From Metapseudomonas resinovorans DSM 21078 (GTDB lineage Bacteria > Pseudomonadota > Gammaproteobacteria > Pseudomonadales > Pseudomonadaceae), in NCBI RefSeq assembly GCF_000423545.1, contig NZ_AUIE01000036.1:1-64000 (forward strand): a stretch of 64,000 nucleotides of DNA, given 5' to 3'. Each line of letters starts with the position of its first letter. The first letter of the stretch is position 1. Positions 7,800-16,733 of this stretch are shown here, piece by piece. The notes under the pieces are model-generated. The model made no database searches. It was not told where the DNA came from and saw only the letters and a list, made by a program, of their open reading frames with translations. The position numbers and the translations under genes were made by a program.

Positions 7800-7842
7800 T
7801 TCCATACTCCATGACACACCACGAAATCGTCGGAGTGACAAC

Positions 7843-8838
7843 ATGGCGCGCAGCGGCATTAACAAAGCGCAAGTGCAAAAAGCCCGCGAGGCACTCCTAG
7901 CACGCGGAGTGCGTCCCAGCATCGACGCCGTGCGCATTGAACTAGGCAATACGGGGTCGAAAAGCACCATTCAACGCTACCTCAAAGAACTTGATACACC
8001 TGTGCCCGAAGGACCGGGCTTGAATGAAGAGATCACCAACTTCATCTCTGGCCTCGCAGACCGGCTACAGCAGCAGGCGGTAGCCTCCGTCGCGATTGAG
8101 CGTGAGGCGGTTGCTCGCCAACAGCAGGAATACCGCAGCCATCGTCAATTCAGCACGGACCGGATTGAGCAGCTGCGCTCGGAAAACGACAAGTTAAAAG
8201 CGCAACTAGATAGCCTGAACAACGAGTGTGGTGGCTTGCGCAGTCAGCTTCACCGCAATGAACTTGAGCGCACTCGGCTGGTAGAAACCCAAACGGGTCT
8301 GCAGCAGCTGCTCGATGAACGCGCCGCGCAATTGCGCTCGCTGGAGGACAAGCATCAACATGCCCGAGACGCGCTTGCCCATTTCCGGGATTCCAGCCAA
8401 ATGCAGCGCGAGCAAGATTCCCACCGCCATGACGGTCAGATACAACACCTACAAAGTGAACTCAGGACACTCCAACACACTCTTTCCAGTCGGCTAGAAG
8501 AGGTCGCTACCCTAAATCGGGACAACGAACGCCTATTGGCCGCCGCCGGTGAAAACATCAAGCAACAACGGCGTCTGGAGCAGGAAATGCAAAAGCAGCG
8601 CACAACCCTACAGACCTTGCGGCAAGAGGTGGTCAACCGACAAACCGAACGAGCTGCCTTAGAAGAGCGCCTACAGCAAAAGCAAGCCGAAGCGCTCCTG
8701 TTGCAGCAACATGCTGAACAGCAACGCGTGCAACTGCTCCAGTTGCAAAAACACATTCTGGAGCATTCAATTCCTGCTGATGCCCTGAAGCCGGAACTTG
8801 AATCAAATCCGACTAGTAGCAATAGCTCAAAGCCCTAA
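7843..8838 (+). CDS. tnpT: KfrA-type DNA-binding coiled-coil protein, TnpT-like
   Basis: 331 residues; ATG at 7843 with GGAG seven bases upstream. Residues ~1-60 form a KfrA_N winged-helix/helix-turn-helix domain (INKAQVQKAREALLARG, then GSKSTIQRYL). Residues ~85-310 are a long Gln/Glu/Arg-rich coiled coil, followed by a Ser/Asn-rich tail. Length and architecture agree with TnpT, the helper that binds the resolution site of Tn4651-type transposons and is divergent from tnpS, as here. KfrA proteins of plasmids share the domain plan, but the partner gene favours TnpT. The 3' end overlaps the next convergent gene by four bases. Confidence 0.78.
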   Translation: MARSGINKAQVQKAREALLARGVRPSIDAVRIELGNTGSKSTIQRYLKELDTPVPEGPGLNEEITNFISGLADRLQQQAVASVAIEREAVARQQQEYRSHRQFSTDRIEQLRSENDKLKAQLDSLNNECGGLRSQLHRNELERTRLVETQTGLQQLLDERAAQLRSLEDKHQHARDALAHFRDSSQMQREQDSHRHDGQIQHLQSELRTLQHTLSSRLEEVATLNRDNERLLAAAGENIKQQRRLEQEMQKQRTTLQTLRQEVVNRQTERAALEERLQQKQAEALLLQQHAEQQRVQLLQLQKHILEHSIPADALKPELESNPTSSNSSKP

Positions 8839-9749
8839 GGCTGGAATGACTTGCAATCATGCTTTAGCCGCCAGCGGGCCGAATTAACTTCGTTCTGCCA
8901 CGCTTCCACCCCTTCCACATGCCGGTAAATCCGCGCGGCTATCCAGCCGGGTTTCCTGCCCAGCAACAGTTTGGGTAGTCCTGCAAAGTCGTCAGGTTTC
9001 TTAATCAGCATTGCTAAAAACACTGAAAGATCCAGACCCCAATCATTGAACCAACCACTATCGATTAGATCAGCAATTAGTTTCCGGTACTTTTCCACAC
9101 CATATTGGAAGCCCTCAGCCTCTAGCGGCCACTCTCCACAAAAAGAAATACTGTGAATATAACGGCACCACCTTAAATCATCGATCAAATCGTAAAGCTC
9201 AGCGGAGACATGCGATAGAGGAGATACAGCACAGAGCACCTGGAGAAATTTCGGCAACAAATTTCCGGCGACACTTCGACCTATTGCATACCAATCCGAC
9301 TGAGTTCTAACCAGCAGAAATAAAACAGGTAGATACTTTAAAGATATACAATCAGATAGCTGATCAATACTTTTCACTTTCTCAAGATCAAGATTTAGCT
9401 CTTTACCTAGCTCAAGACATAGTCCGCCCCAGCTTTCCTCAGGCCGAGGTTGACGGCACAATGCCGGCCAAAGAGTGCTCTCCAGTTCCTCACGAAGGAT
9501 TGGGAAGTCTGAAGTCACCACCTTCAGCACATCAGAGGATAGGACTTTTCCGTTTAAGCAATCTCTCCATTTTTGGTCGTCTTGTTCATGCACTTGCTGA
9601 TTTTTGCGTCCCTCGTACCAGCGAGCCATAGCCGGCCCCGTATGGGCAACCTGAGCCTGATCCGCCAAGGTATGGAAGAGGAGCCTACCCAGAGTGCACC
9701 GGACTGGGGCGTCGAGACTCCGAAACGAGTAGTAAGGCTCGGTGTACAT
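8835..9749 (-). CDS. Hypothetical protein, unknown family
   Basis: 304 residues from an ATG at 9749; Met41 is an alternative start at 9629. No catalytic motif is recognisable. The protein is rich in Leu, Trp and Tyr (for example WPALCRQP, WCRYIHSISF, DLSVFLAMLIKKP), suggesting an all-helical soluble fold. It is convergent with the TnpT-like gene, overlapping it by four bases, and divergent from tnsA, so it is wedged between two mobile modules. Its base composition is less GC-rich than core genes. No function can be offered. Confidence 0.6.
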   Translation of the reverse strand: MYTEPYYSFRSLDAPVRCTLGRLLFHTLADQAQVAHTGPAMARWYEGRKNQQVHEQDDQKWRDCLNGKVLSSDVLKVVTSDFPILREELESTLWPALCRQPRPEESWGGLCLELGKELNLDLEKVKSIDQLSDCISLKYLPVLFLLVRTQSDWYAIGRSVAGNLLPKFLQVLCAVSPLSHVSAELYDLIDDLRWCRYIHSISFCGEWPLEAEGFQYGVEKYRKLIADLIDSGWFNDWGLDLSVFLAMLIKKPDDFAGLPKLLLGRKPGWIAARIYRHVEGVEAWQNEVNSARWRLKHDCKSFQP

Positions 9750-10083
9750 GGTATGGAACCCCCGTCGCCTGAAATGTATGCCCTGTGTAAGGGTTTAGTA
9801 CCCTTTACGTACATGGCGAATCCTCCGACGCATGCGCAAACTTTTTTCTCGGAGATAGAGCGGTTCGGATCTGTACGCCAAGGGCTGGCGGACTCGGCTT
9901 CGGAGCAGGATCCTAGTAACGAGCCGTGGGATTCGCTGCTCGCGAGATCTCTCCAGCAAACCACGTATGCTGGAAAGTCTCGGTTACCTGAGATGCTTGC
10001 TCATCCAACACCGAGACGATAGGGACAAGTTCCAGCGGGCTCAGTAGTTAGACCCGAGACTTGACTGGGGAGGGCGTACTCCG
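9750..10083. other. Non-coding region upstream of tnsA
   Basis: Holds the tnsA promoter and possibly a transposon end. Visible structures: GTAAGGG-TTTAGTA-CCCTTTAC (9787-9808, near-perfect inverted repeat), GTCTCGGT (9978) pairing with ACCGAGAC (about 10010), and another CCGAGAC near 10053. No tandem 20-22 bp TnsB-type boxes matching those beyond tniQ could be found. A rightward 70-codon reading (9813-10022) has no recognisable features. Confidence 0.4.
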
Positions 10084-10746
10084 GTGATTTCTATACCAGC
10101 GGAACTGAGGAACTCTCTCAATCTGTTGCCAGGCCCAAAATTGCGGGGTGGCAGATATGGCAAGCACGTATCAATGTTCCCTTCGCGCAAGAACAACCGG
10201 ACCGTCGCTTGTGAAACACTCCTCGAAGCAGGATTCTGCTTGGAACTTGAACGACTGTCTGAAATAACAGCCTACCAGTCGCAACCCTTTACTCTAGTAC
10301 TCAAACACACTGGGCAACGCTATACCCCTGATTTTGCAGCTGAGCTACGCAAGGGATGCGTGGTGATCTACGAAATCAAAACAGATCTGGCACTGACCGA
10401 TCCCCCAACACGTGACCGATTGCTCAACCTCCAAGCTCTGTTCGCCTTATGCGGCTATCCATTGGAAATAATTTGCGAAAGTCGTTTCTGGCACCCCATA
10501 AGAACTCAAAACCTTTACTTTCTTTATCAACAAAGCTTTGGCGCCGATAAACTATCGGCCTCCTTGGTTCCTTCACTACTCAGAGAATCACCACGCCGCA
10601 CAATGACGGTCCAAGAACTCCTTGATAGGCAAGTTACAGCGGCCGGTATTGCTTATGCGGTGTTCTTCGGACTTGCCTTAGCTGATCTTCATCGTCCTTT
10701 TGGGAGTCGGACACAGATCCTATTTAGAGGCAATCATGGACTGTGA
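10084..10746 (+). CDS. tnsA: Tn7-like transposase subunit TnsA (endonuclease)
   Basis: 220 residues from a GTG with an upstream GGGGAGGG. TnsA is a restriction-enzyme-like nuclease that cuts the 5' ends of the transposon so it can move by cut-and-paste. The catalytic pattern is in place: Glu44 (ACETLLEAGF), Asp83 (YTPDF), and Glu97-x-Lys99 (YEIKTD). The family segment RYGKHVSMFPSR lies before the first acid. The C-terminal half, which contacts TnsC in Tn7, is present. First gene of a four-gene overlapping operon; its end overlaps tnsB by 11 bases. Confidence 0.9.
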   Translation: MISIPAELRNSLNLLPGPKLRGGRYGKHVSMFPSRKNNRTVACETLLEAGFCLELERLSEITAYQSQPFTLVLKHTGQRYTPDFAAELRKGCVVIYEIKTDLALTDPPTRDRLLNLQALFALCGYPLEIICESRFWHPIRTQNLYFLYQQSFGADKLSASLVPSLLRESPRRTMTVQELLDRQVTAAGIAYAVFFGLALADLHRPFGSRTQILFRGNHGL

Positions 10747-12652
10747 AAATAGAGAAAATCTAGAACTAAACATTGGTGAGCACTATCAATACCGCACGCA
10801 ATTGTACGAAGTCATCGCAATCACGGGCCAGCGAATACAACTAAGGAGCGTGCATCAACGTAAAAACATCTGTTTCCAAAGTTATGAAACACTCTCCTAC
10901 GCGCATCGACTAGGTCTATTTAACAAGATACAAGAGGCGCCCTTACTTGCAGAAGCAAACAAGATCATAGCAGGTCTATCAGCAAAGGCCCGCGAACGCC
11001 TGAACAAACGACTCGCATACGTACGTGGAGTTTTAGATAAATTTAAAGGATATTTACCAAAAGAAGAGACCGAAAAACTCGTAATTGAAATCGGAGCTCA
11101 AATCGGCGATGCAACGCCCCCTCATTACACCAGCATATATCTTTGGACGAGAACCTATCTTCGCGCCAACGAAAATCCAATCTCGCTGCTATCCACGAGA
11201 ATAGTTAGAAAAAAGTATAGAATACAACGCCAGCCAGAAGAAATACAGGAACTGGTCAACTACCACATTGAGCTTCTCTACCACTCAGATACTCCCGCCC
11301 CTATCAGCCATGTAATTGAAGCAATAACATATAGCGCTGAGGATCTAAATAGCAAGCGCGCAAACTCTTCTCAATTAGTCATACCCAGCAAATCAACACT
11401 ACGTAGAACTATCGAAGAGTTAGACACATTCGAAACAGAGCTACACCAACTGGGCCGAAACAGTGCCATTAAAAATCAGCGCTGGAGCAAAAAATGTCGA
11501 AAGCTGCATCGACTGCTTCAACGCGCCGAATGCGATACGCATTACTTAGATGTCATTGTCGTTAATATTGACGGAGAAGTGCTGGGCCGACCTTATTTAA
11601 CAGTGGTTTTGGATGTCTATTCGCGACGAGTAATAGGATGGGATATTTCTCTCAACCCACCTAGCATTGAGAAGACGATACGTGCAATCAAAATGTCGCT
11701 TTCTAGCGAACATGAACGTAACGGACTGGCAACACATTACATCGTAGACAATGGTTCAGAGTTCGTCGCCAAAAAGCTAAGTGATTGTCTGGCTCTGCTT
11801 GGCGCCGAAATCACATTTTGCGAACCAGGAGAACCCAATCAAAAGCCTTTCGTTGAAAGATGGTTCAAGACTCTCACTGTCGGCCTGATTCATCACATCA
11901 AGGGAACCACTTTCTCAAACATCGTTGAGCGAGGCGACTACGACTCAGAAGGTGAAGCAATTTTTACCCTTGAGCAGATTCGAGAAAAATTCAAAGATTG
12001 GCTTGATACTGTTTACCACTGCGACTTCCACCGAGGCTTAAACACTTCGCCAGACATATACTGGGATGAACATGTAACCCCGGCTTTCCCCCCAAAAAGA
12101 TATTCCCAGGAAGACCTTAGAAGAATCTTCCTCAGCATGGTATTTGCGACTCCGATAAATGGACGCATTGGCTTTGACAACTTGCAATGGACTGGCTCCG
12201 GCGTTGCCTATCTCAGCACTTTAAAACATAAAGAAGAAACTCTAATGCTTTACTACGACCCGAGCGAACTCGGTACCGCCTGGGTATGTCATCCATCAAG
12301 CCCCGACGACATATACAGCATATCAGCGGTCGATCCCTATCAGATCGGGTTAACTATGCATATGCACAACTTAGTTATGAGTGATTTGAAAGAACAGGAG
12401 AAGAAATTTGACTATAGTGTGGCTCGAAATAACCGCGTACGAATTAACATCGAATCAGCCAACGCAAAAGGGAAACGTGGCAGACGAAAACACGCTCAGT
12501 TGACGGAGGATGGCTCTCTCAATGCAGTTGAGCATATGAAAGCTAGGAAATCGTCCAAAGCCCCCAGGCCACGAGCCAAGCTCGATCCAGAGAAGCACCT
12601 CACAAAAAGCGTAGCGCCAAAAGTAGCCCAAGTCGTGGAAGTGAACTCATGA
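10736..12652 (+). CDS. tnsB: Tn7-like transposase subunit TnsB (DDE integrase)
   Basis: 638 residues; ATG at 10736 with AGAGG upstream, inside the end of tnsA. TnsB binds the transposon ends and catalyses 3'-end cleavage and strand transfer. The retroviral-integrase-like core lies near 270-450: VVNID, LDVYSRRVIGWD, YIVDNGSEF (second Asp) and KPFVERWFKTL (Glu). N-terminal helix-turn-helix modules precede it and a Mu-type C-terminal beta-barrel follows. The Lys/Arg-rich tail (KGKRGRRKHAQ and beyond) could contact TnsC. Overlaps tnsC by four bases. Codon use is AT-richer than the flanking chromosome. Confidence 0.93.
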   Translation: MDCENRENLELNIGEHYQYRTQLYEVIAITGQRIQLRSVHQRKNICFQSYETLSYAHRLGLFNKIQEAPLLAEANKIIAGLSAKARERLNKRLAYVRGVLDKFKGYLPKEETEKLVIEIGAQIGDATPPHYTSIYLWTRTYLRANENPISLLSTRIVRKKYRIQRQPEEIQELVNYHIELLYHSDTPAPISHVIEAITYSAEDLNSKRANSSQLVIPSKSTLRRTIEELDTFETELHQLGRNSAIKNQRWSKKCRKLHRLLQRAECDTHYLDVIVVNIDGEVLGRPYLTVVLDVYSRRVIGWDISLNPPSIEKTIRAIKMSLSSEHERNGLATHYIVDNGSEFVAKKLSDCLALLGAEITFCEPGEPNQKPFVERWFKTLTVGLIHHIKGTTFSNIVERGDYDSEGEAIFTLEQIREKFKDWLDTVYHCDFHRGLNTSPDIYWDEHVTPAFPPKRYSQEDLRRIFLSMVFATPINGRIGFDNLQWTGSGVAYLSTLKHKEETLMLYYDPSELGTAWVCHPSSPDDIYSISAVDPYQIGLTMHMHNLVMSDLKEQEKKFDYSVARNNRVRINIESANAKGKRGRRKHAQLTEDGSLNAVEHMKARKSSKAPRPRAKLDPEKHLTKSVAPKVAQVVEVNS

Positions 12653-13584
12653 CAAATGACGAGAAGGTAACAAAGTTCCAGACCAAGATAGTCTTTTTTC
12701 CGAGCTACCTACAAGCTTATACGATTCTCGAAAAAGCAGTGGAATGCACACGCTTACGGGGCGTCCCATCGTCTGCCATCCTATTTGGCCCATCAGGAAG
12801 TGGTAAATCAACACTATTAGAGATTTTTTGCAACGCTTTTTCTCAAGGAAAATTAGAAATAGGACATGATGGGCTTTATAGAACTATTCCAGCACTTCTT
12901 TGCGAGGTCCCAGCAAAAGCCACTATAAAACAATTTGCAAAGGAGATACTGCATGGACTGCAATGCTCAGATTACCGGGGAGATAGTACAGACTTGGAGT
13001 TTAGAATACTGGAGCTGCTTAAAACCCATAAAACCGAGTTCATTGCTATTGACGAATTTCACCAATTAGCCCAGCCAGACACCATCATCACAGCAGGCCA
13101 CGTGACCTCTTGGTTACTTAGCTTACTTAACCGATCCAAAATACCAATAATAGTGACTGGCCTGGAAGGTTGCAAAGAAGTCATATATAGAACAAAACCA
13201 CTTGCTAGGCGCTACCCCTTTATAGCCGAACTTAGACATCTCACTTTTGACGAAAGAAAAAGTTCAGAATATATGATGACACTGCAATACTTAGATCAAG
13301 AGCTATACGAAATAGGGGAATTAAAGAAAGGAATCCACTTAACCGACCCCAGCATCTCGACTCGACTTTTTATCGCAACGCAAGGAAATTTGGAGTTTAT
13401 TAGGCTAATTCTATCTAACGCATTCCAAGCCTGTTTAAAACGTGGGGACCGCGAGTTAACAACGTCTGACTTTCTTGAGGTATGCTCTTTTTTAGAGCTG
13501 GATGATAGTCTTGTACAAGACCAGAATCCATTTGAGATTGGACTTAAGCAAAGCTATTCAATAATTAGTGGTGCATTGGAGTGA
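12649..13584 (+). CDS. tnsC: Tn7-like AAA+ regulator TnsC
   Basis: 311-residue AAA+ ATPase that links target selection by the TniQ/TnsD protein to the TnsAB transposase. Walker A GPSGSGKST (47-55), Walker B FIAIDEFHQL (about 140), a sensor-1-like VTGLEG and an arginine-rich stretch (ARRYPF) are visible; this matches the TniB/TnsC family in length and order. ATGA overlap with tnsB upstream and GTGA overlap with tniQ downstream indicate a single translationally coupled operon. AT-rich, as is the rest of the operon. Confidence 0.93.
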   Translation: MTNDEKVTKFQTKIVFFPSYLQAYTILEKAVECTRLRGVPSSAILFGPSGSGKSTLLEIFCNAFSQGKLEIGHDGLYRTIPALLCEVPAKATIKQFAKEILHGLQCSDYRGDSTDLEFRILELLKTHKTEFIAIDEFHQLAQPDTIITAGHVTSWLLSLLNRSKIPIIVTGLEGCKEVIYRTKPLARRYPFIAELRHLTFDERKSSEYMMTLQYLDQELYEIGELKKGIHLTDPSISTRLFIATQGNLEFIRLILSNAFQACLKRGDRELTTSDFLEVCSFLELDDSLVQDQNPFEIGLKQSYSIISGALE

Positions 13585-15887
13585 GTGTCCTTGCTTTCAT
13601 TCCATTCCCACTACCAGAGGAAAGCCCCTCAAGCCTATTGAAACGTGCTGCGCACAGAAACGGGTATCGTTCCATAAATCAGTTTCTCGCATATCATTTC
13701 AACTATCCACAAACGCGAATCAATTTATTTCGCCGAGATTCTGATATCGCTAGGTACTTATGCGAGCAAGCTGGTGAGCACGCTGAAACTGTCAAAAATG
13801 GATTCTATCAATCATCTCATAAAGTTCTTACCAGACCAAACCTGGTCATCAATGGCATTGAAATCAAAAAGACCCTCCTCCGATACAACGAAGCAGCCAT
13901 ATGTAGTGAATGCATCAAAGAGGGCTGGGACAAATACATAAAAGACATTCGGTTGGCATTAAATTGTCCGTATCATTATCGTAGATATTTACTCTTCTGC
14001 CCCAGTTGCAAAAGAAAATTTACATGGAAAAATCAAACAACAATTGAATGCAAATGCAAAGCTAAACTCAACTCCCCCTCATGCACTGAAGGTGAAGTAT
14101 GGGCAGAGGTTCAGTTACTACGACTTATGAGATCTCAATCGCAAGCGTCGATGGATTTACTCAGCGATTCGCTTTCTCACCTGGGGTTCAATTCCTCTAA
14201 TGGCAATCCAAATACGAATAGAATAATATTCACCACCGCCATAGCAATTGTTTTTAATGATACGAATAAGATCATTAACGGCCTCATAAGCCTATCAACT
14301 CAGGAAACAACAGACATAAACCTAATTTTATCAAAACTTAGCCCACTGACACCAAAACATTTGATATCGACCGTGTCAAATAAATTACCCACTTACACGC
14401 GAGCTAAACATCCGGTCGCCCCCCTTCCTTTCTCTCTGAGCCGTACGCAGCTTCAAAACTACCTCATCATACCCAACAGTGAATGGAATAAAATCCGAAA
14501 ACACCCGTTGTTTCCTAAGAAGGAATCACGGCTCTATTCCTTCTCACCACAAGATATCAATACAATCAAGACCATTCAAAAACTAATACGCGAAGAACCA
14601 AATAACCCGCCTTGCAGAAAAGTTCCAAAATCCCTCATAAATATGACGATTGCCTCGAACATCCTCAACGTTAGCACCGCCGTTCTTAGAGAATTGATTC
14701 ACTCCAATCTTTTAGGTAAATATTACAAATACCCTAAAGGCCCAAAATTGCTTTCAGCGCAGCATGTGAGATCATTTAAAAAAGACTACATCTGCGTCCA
14801 AGCACTATCAAATAAAACAAAAAAATCCATCCAGTCAATTAAAAAAGCAATAGCCAAACTCTCCATAAAAGTAGTTCCTCTACGACCGAATTCAAAGTAC
14901 ACCGCGGTAATCTCAAACAGCGATGCAGACAGAATTACCCAAGAACTCAGTTCCCCCTCACCACTCACCGAATCAAAAACTCGCCATAAACGCTCAGCAA
15001 ATCTCCCCTTTCTAAATCCCAACGAAAGATCTGAATACTACTGCCCAAAAGAAATCCGCAAACTAACCGGACTAGAGCTGTCAACTATAAGAGCAATGAT
15101 TAGATCACGAATCTTAATATCAACTTTTAAATCAAAATTCGGAACATATCTTGTCCACAAGAATGAAGTTGAAAATTTCCACAAAGAATATATTACAATA
15201 TCCGAACTCTCTAGAATCTTACAAACTCCACGAAATATGACTACCTCCATACTAATGTCACATGGAGTTTCCGCTCAACGCGCCGAAAAAACCACCCTCT
15301 TTTTAAGGAAAGATATTCCGCTTGAGTTAGTTAGCAGCACAAAAGTCAAACCCGCCAACTCCACCCACAGCCACATGGAACGCAATTCATTTAGTATCGC
15401 AGAAGTGTGCAGACTAACCGGAGCCACGAGGAGAAGCATCAACGACTTATTACAGAAAACAATACTTCCGCTCAGACCAACCCCCGATCAGGGCCAGATT
15501 GAAATCTCTTCGAGCGAACTTCAGGCAATTCAAAAACACATTAGGCAATCCATACTACTTTCAAGCATACTGGATCACTACCAAATCTCATCACAATCAT
15601 TTAGTCGATTATTTTTCTTAGGAAACTATTTGGAGCGGCTCACCATTCATAAAGAAATCTACATTAGTCTCCGGGACCAACGCAGAGCAACAAATATTCT
15701 AGAAAGATTCTGCACATGTAAGCAGGCAGATATTCTGTTGAATGCACCTACGGGTTTCGCGAGAAACCTCTTAAAATGCGGAAAAATTCAACCCGCCAGG
15801 GTTCCCGCGGGAGTTCACTCCTCGCCGACACTGCTGAGTAGAGAACAGATATTAAAAATCGTTGAAGAAAAGAACGGGCCTACGTAA
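13581..15887 (+). CDS. tniQ: TniQ/TnsD-family target selector
   Basis: 768 residues from a GTG overlapping tnsC. The N-terminal TniQ domain is clear: FIPFPLPEESPSSLLKRAA, then the zinc-finger region with CSEC, CPYHYRR, CPSC and CKC (about 110-160). The long C-terminal part repeats helix-turn-helix-like segments (STAVLRELI, LSTIRAMIR, TRRSINDLL), as in large TnsD proteins that bind a specific chromosomal attachment site. It is thus more likely a TnsD-like fixed-site selector than the short TniQ of CRISPR-associated transposons; no cas genes are present. The target site is not known. The gene is distinctly AT-rich. Confidence 0.88.
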   Translation: MSVLAFIPFPLPEESPSSLLKRAAHRNGYRSINQFLAYHFNYPQTRINLFRRDSDIARYLCEQAGEHAETVKNGFYQSSHKVLTRPNLVINGIEIKKTLLRYNEAAICSECIKEGWDKYIKDIRLALNCPYHYRRYLLFCPSCKRKFTWKNQTTIECKCKAKLNSPSCTEGEVWAEVQLLRLMRSQSQASMDLLSDSLSHLGFNSSNGNPNTNRIIFTTAIAIVFNDTNKIINGLISLSTQETTDINLILSKLSPLTPKHLISTVSNKLPTYTRAKHPVAPLPFSLSRTQLQNYLIIPNSEWNKIRKHPLFPKKESRLYSFSPQDINTIKTIQKLIREEPNNPPCRKVPKSLINMTIASNILNVSTAVLRELIHSNLLGKYYKYPKGPKLLSAQHVRSFKKDYICVQALSNKTKKSIQSIKKAIAKLSIKVVPLRPNSKYTAVISNSDADRITQELSSPSPLTESKTRHKRSANLPFLNPNERSEYYCPKEIRKLTGLELSTIRAMIRSRILISTFKSKFGTYLVHKNEVENFHKEYITISELSRILQTPRNMTTSILMSHGVSAQRAEKTTLFLRKDIPLELVSSTKVKPANSTHSHMERNSFSIAEVCRLTGATRRSINDLLQKTILPLRPTPDQGQIEISSSELQAIQKHIRQSILLSSILDHYQISSQSFSRLFFLGNYLERLTIHKEIYISLRDQRRATNILERFCTCKQADILLNAPTGFARNLLKCGKIQPARVPAGVHSSPTLLSREQILKIVEEKNGPT

Positions 15888-16109
15888 CTGCTCGCTGTAA
15901 CCGAACACAACCACCAATCAGCTGGCTTATTAGTCTACCTTTGTTAAAAACCTACCGCCTGATACCGAGCCAACTTAGGTTACCCATACAACCTGCGCTT
16001 CTGAAACTCCACACCCAGATCCCTCGATCTTGCCTTCGGCTTCTCCTGGTTCAATCCGAAATGACGAGATTTGTTTGGACTTCACTTTTATTGGAACTGA
16101 AATTCGCTT

Positions 16110-16233
16110 ATATCTGAGAATTTTTGGCCTAACCTACTGATTCTTCTACAGCTGATTTCACCGAATTTTGAGAGCCTTCGGGTCACGTAATTTTTCAACA
16201 AACACTGAAACTTTTTCACTGAATGTTGAAACA
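16110..16233. repeat. A/T-tract box array, candidate Tn7-like transposon end
   Basis: Reading inward (reverse complement) from ACA at 16231-16233, the sequence starts TGTTTCAACATTCAG and contains boxes TGAAAAAGTT, TGAAAAATTA, TCAAAATTCG and CCAAAAATTC at spacings of about 21, 26 and 44 bases. Tn7-type ends start with TGT and carry several ~22-bp TnsB sites, closely packed near the terminus, so this fits. The following five bases, aatgc, would be the target duplication. The matching opposite end was not found, so this stays an inference. Confidence 0.45.
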
Positions 16234-16356
16234 AATGCACCGAGTTGGTGCATAGCCGCTACCTGGGGAGGCAGCGGCGCTGGCCATCCTCGGATGGCCT
16301 TAGCAACAGGGCAAGACCATTAGCTCCAAAGGAACTGGGGTAGAAAGGAGTAAGAG

Positions 16357-16392
16357 AAAAGGGCCGGTGAGCAACGCTCACCGGCCCTTTTT
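16357..16392 (+). terminator. Rho-independent terminator-like hairpin
   Basis: AAAAGGGCCGGTGAG - CAACG - CTCACCGGCCCTTTTT: a strong GC stem flanked by A and T runs, so it could work in both directions. A near copy occurs at 19970-20004. Confidence 0.75.
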
Positions 16393-16442
16393 CATTTCTG
16401 TGTCCCGTCCTGAATAAGGTATACACCTTCGCCCTTGTTTTC

Positions 16443-16553
16443 AGGAGGGCAGTCCAACTCCTGCTCGGCCATACGAAGCTTGAGAGTACCGTTCGATACC
16501 TAGGAATTGAGGTCGACGACGCCTTGGAAATGGCGGAACAAACAGAGGTTTGA
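16443..16553 (+). pseudogene. 3' stub of a tyrosine integrase gene
   Basis: Reading from 16443, RRAVQLLLGHTKLES continues to TVRYLGIEVDDALEMAEQTEV and a TGA at 16551-16553. This is the C-terminal catalytic segment of a widespread ~200-residue tyrosine integrase: LLGHTKLEST with the active-site His, and VRYLGI with the nucleophile Tyr. Upstream of RR the expected HSMRRTK region is missing and the sequence is unrelated, so the gene is truncated at about 16446. It marks an older integration or deletion event beside the Tn7-like element. Confidence 0.75.
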
Positions 16554-16733
16554 CCATGCATAGCGACGGTCGAAGTGAGGCCGTCGCTAACCCAGCCATT
16601 GGCTGCTATTCGAATCACCTCACCATCACTTCCCGCGCCATCGAGGGCGCGGGCTAGCAGTCACTCGTGCGCCTTGCTAGTGACTTGAATGATTGGGCGA
16701 CTCGATGCCGGGCGAGTGATTTCAATCCACGAT

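Larger units (their letters stand above)
15888..16442. other. Non-coding region beyond tniQ: candidate transposon end and junk DNA
   Basis: No supported gene. The first ~190 bases are featureless, 16080-16233 carries the A/T-tract box array described separately, and 16234-16442 is GC-rich sequence containing a terminator. A leftward 119-codon reading at 16259-16618 runs through the terminator and the integrase stub and is discounted. Confidence 0.45.

Noticed and set aside
7843..8838. Plasmid partition/replication origin implied by the KfrA domain
   Set aside because: No Rep, ParA/ParB or iterons nearby; the divergent tyrosine recombinase favours TnpT.
9573..10022. Rightward 149-codon ORF over the start of the unknown gene and the tnsA upstream region
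   Set aside because: Half lies antisense to the better-supported leftward gene; it has no domain and no ribosome site. The 9813-10022 part could be a small gene but nothing supports it.
10084..15887. CRISPR-associated transposon (CAST)
   Set aside because: No cas genes, no CRISPR repeats, and the TniQ protein is long (768 residues) like fixed-site TnsD proteins.
16259..16618. Leftward 119-codon ORF
   Set aside because: Runs antisense through the terminator hairpin and the integrase stub; shadow reading.
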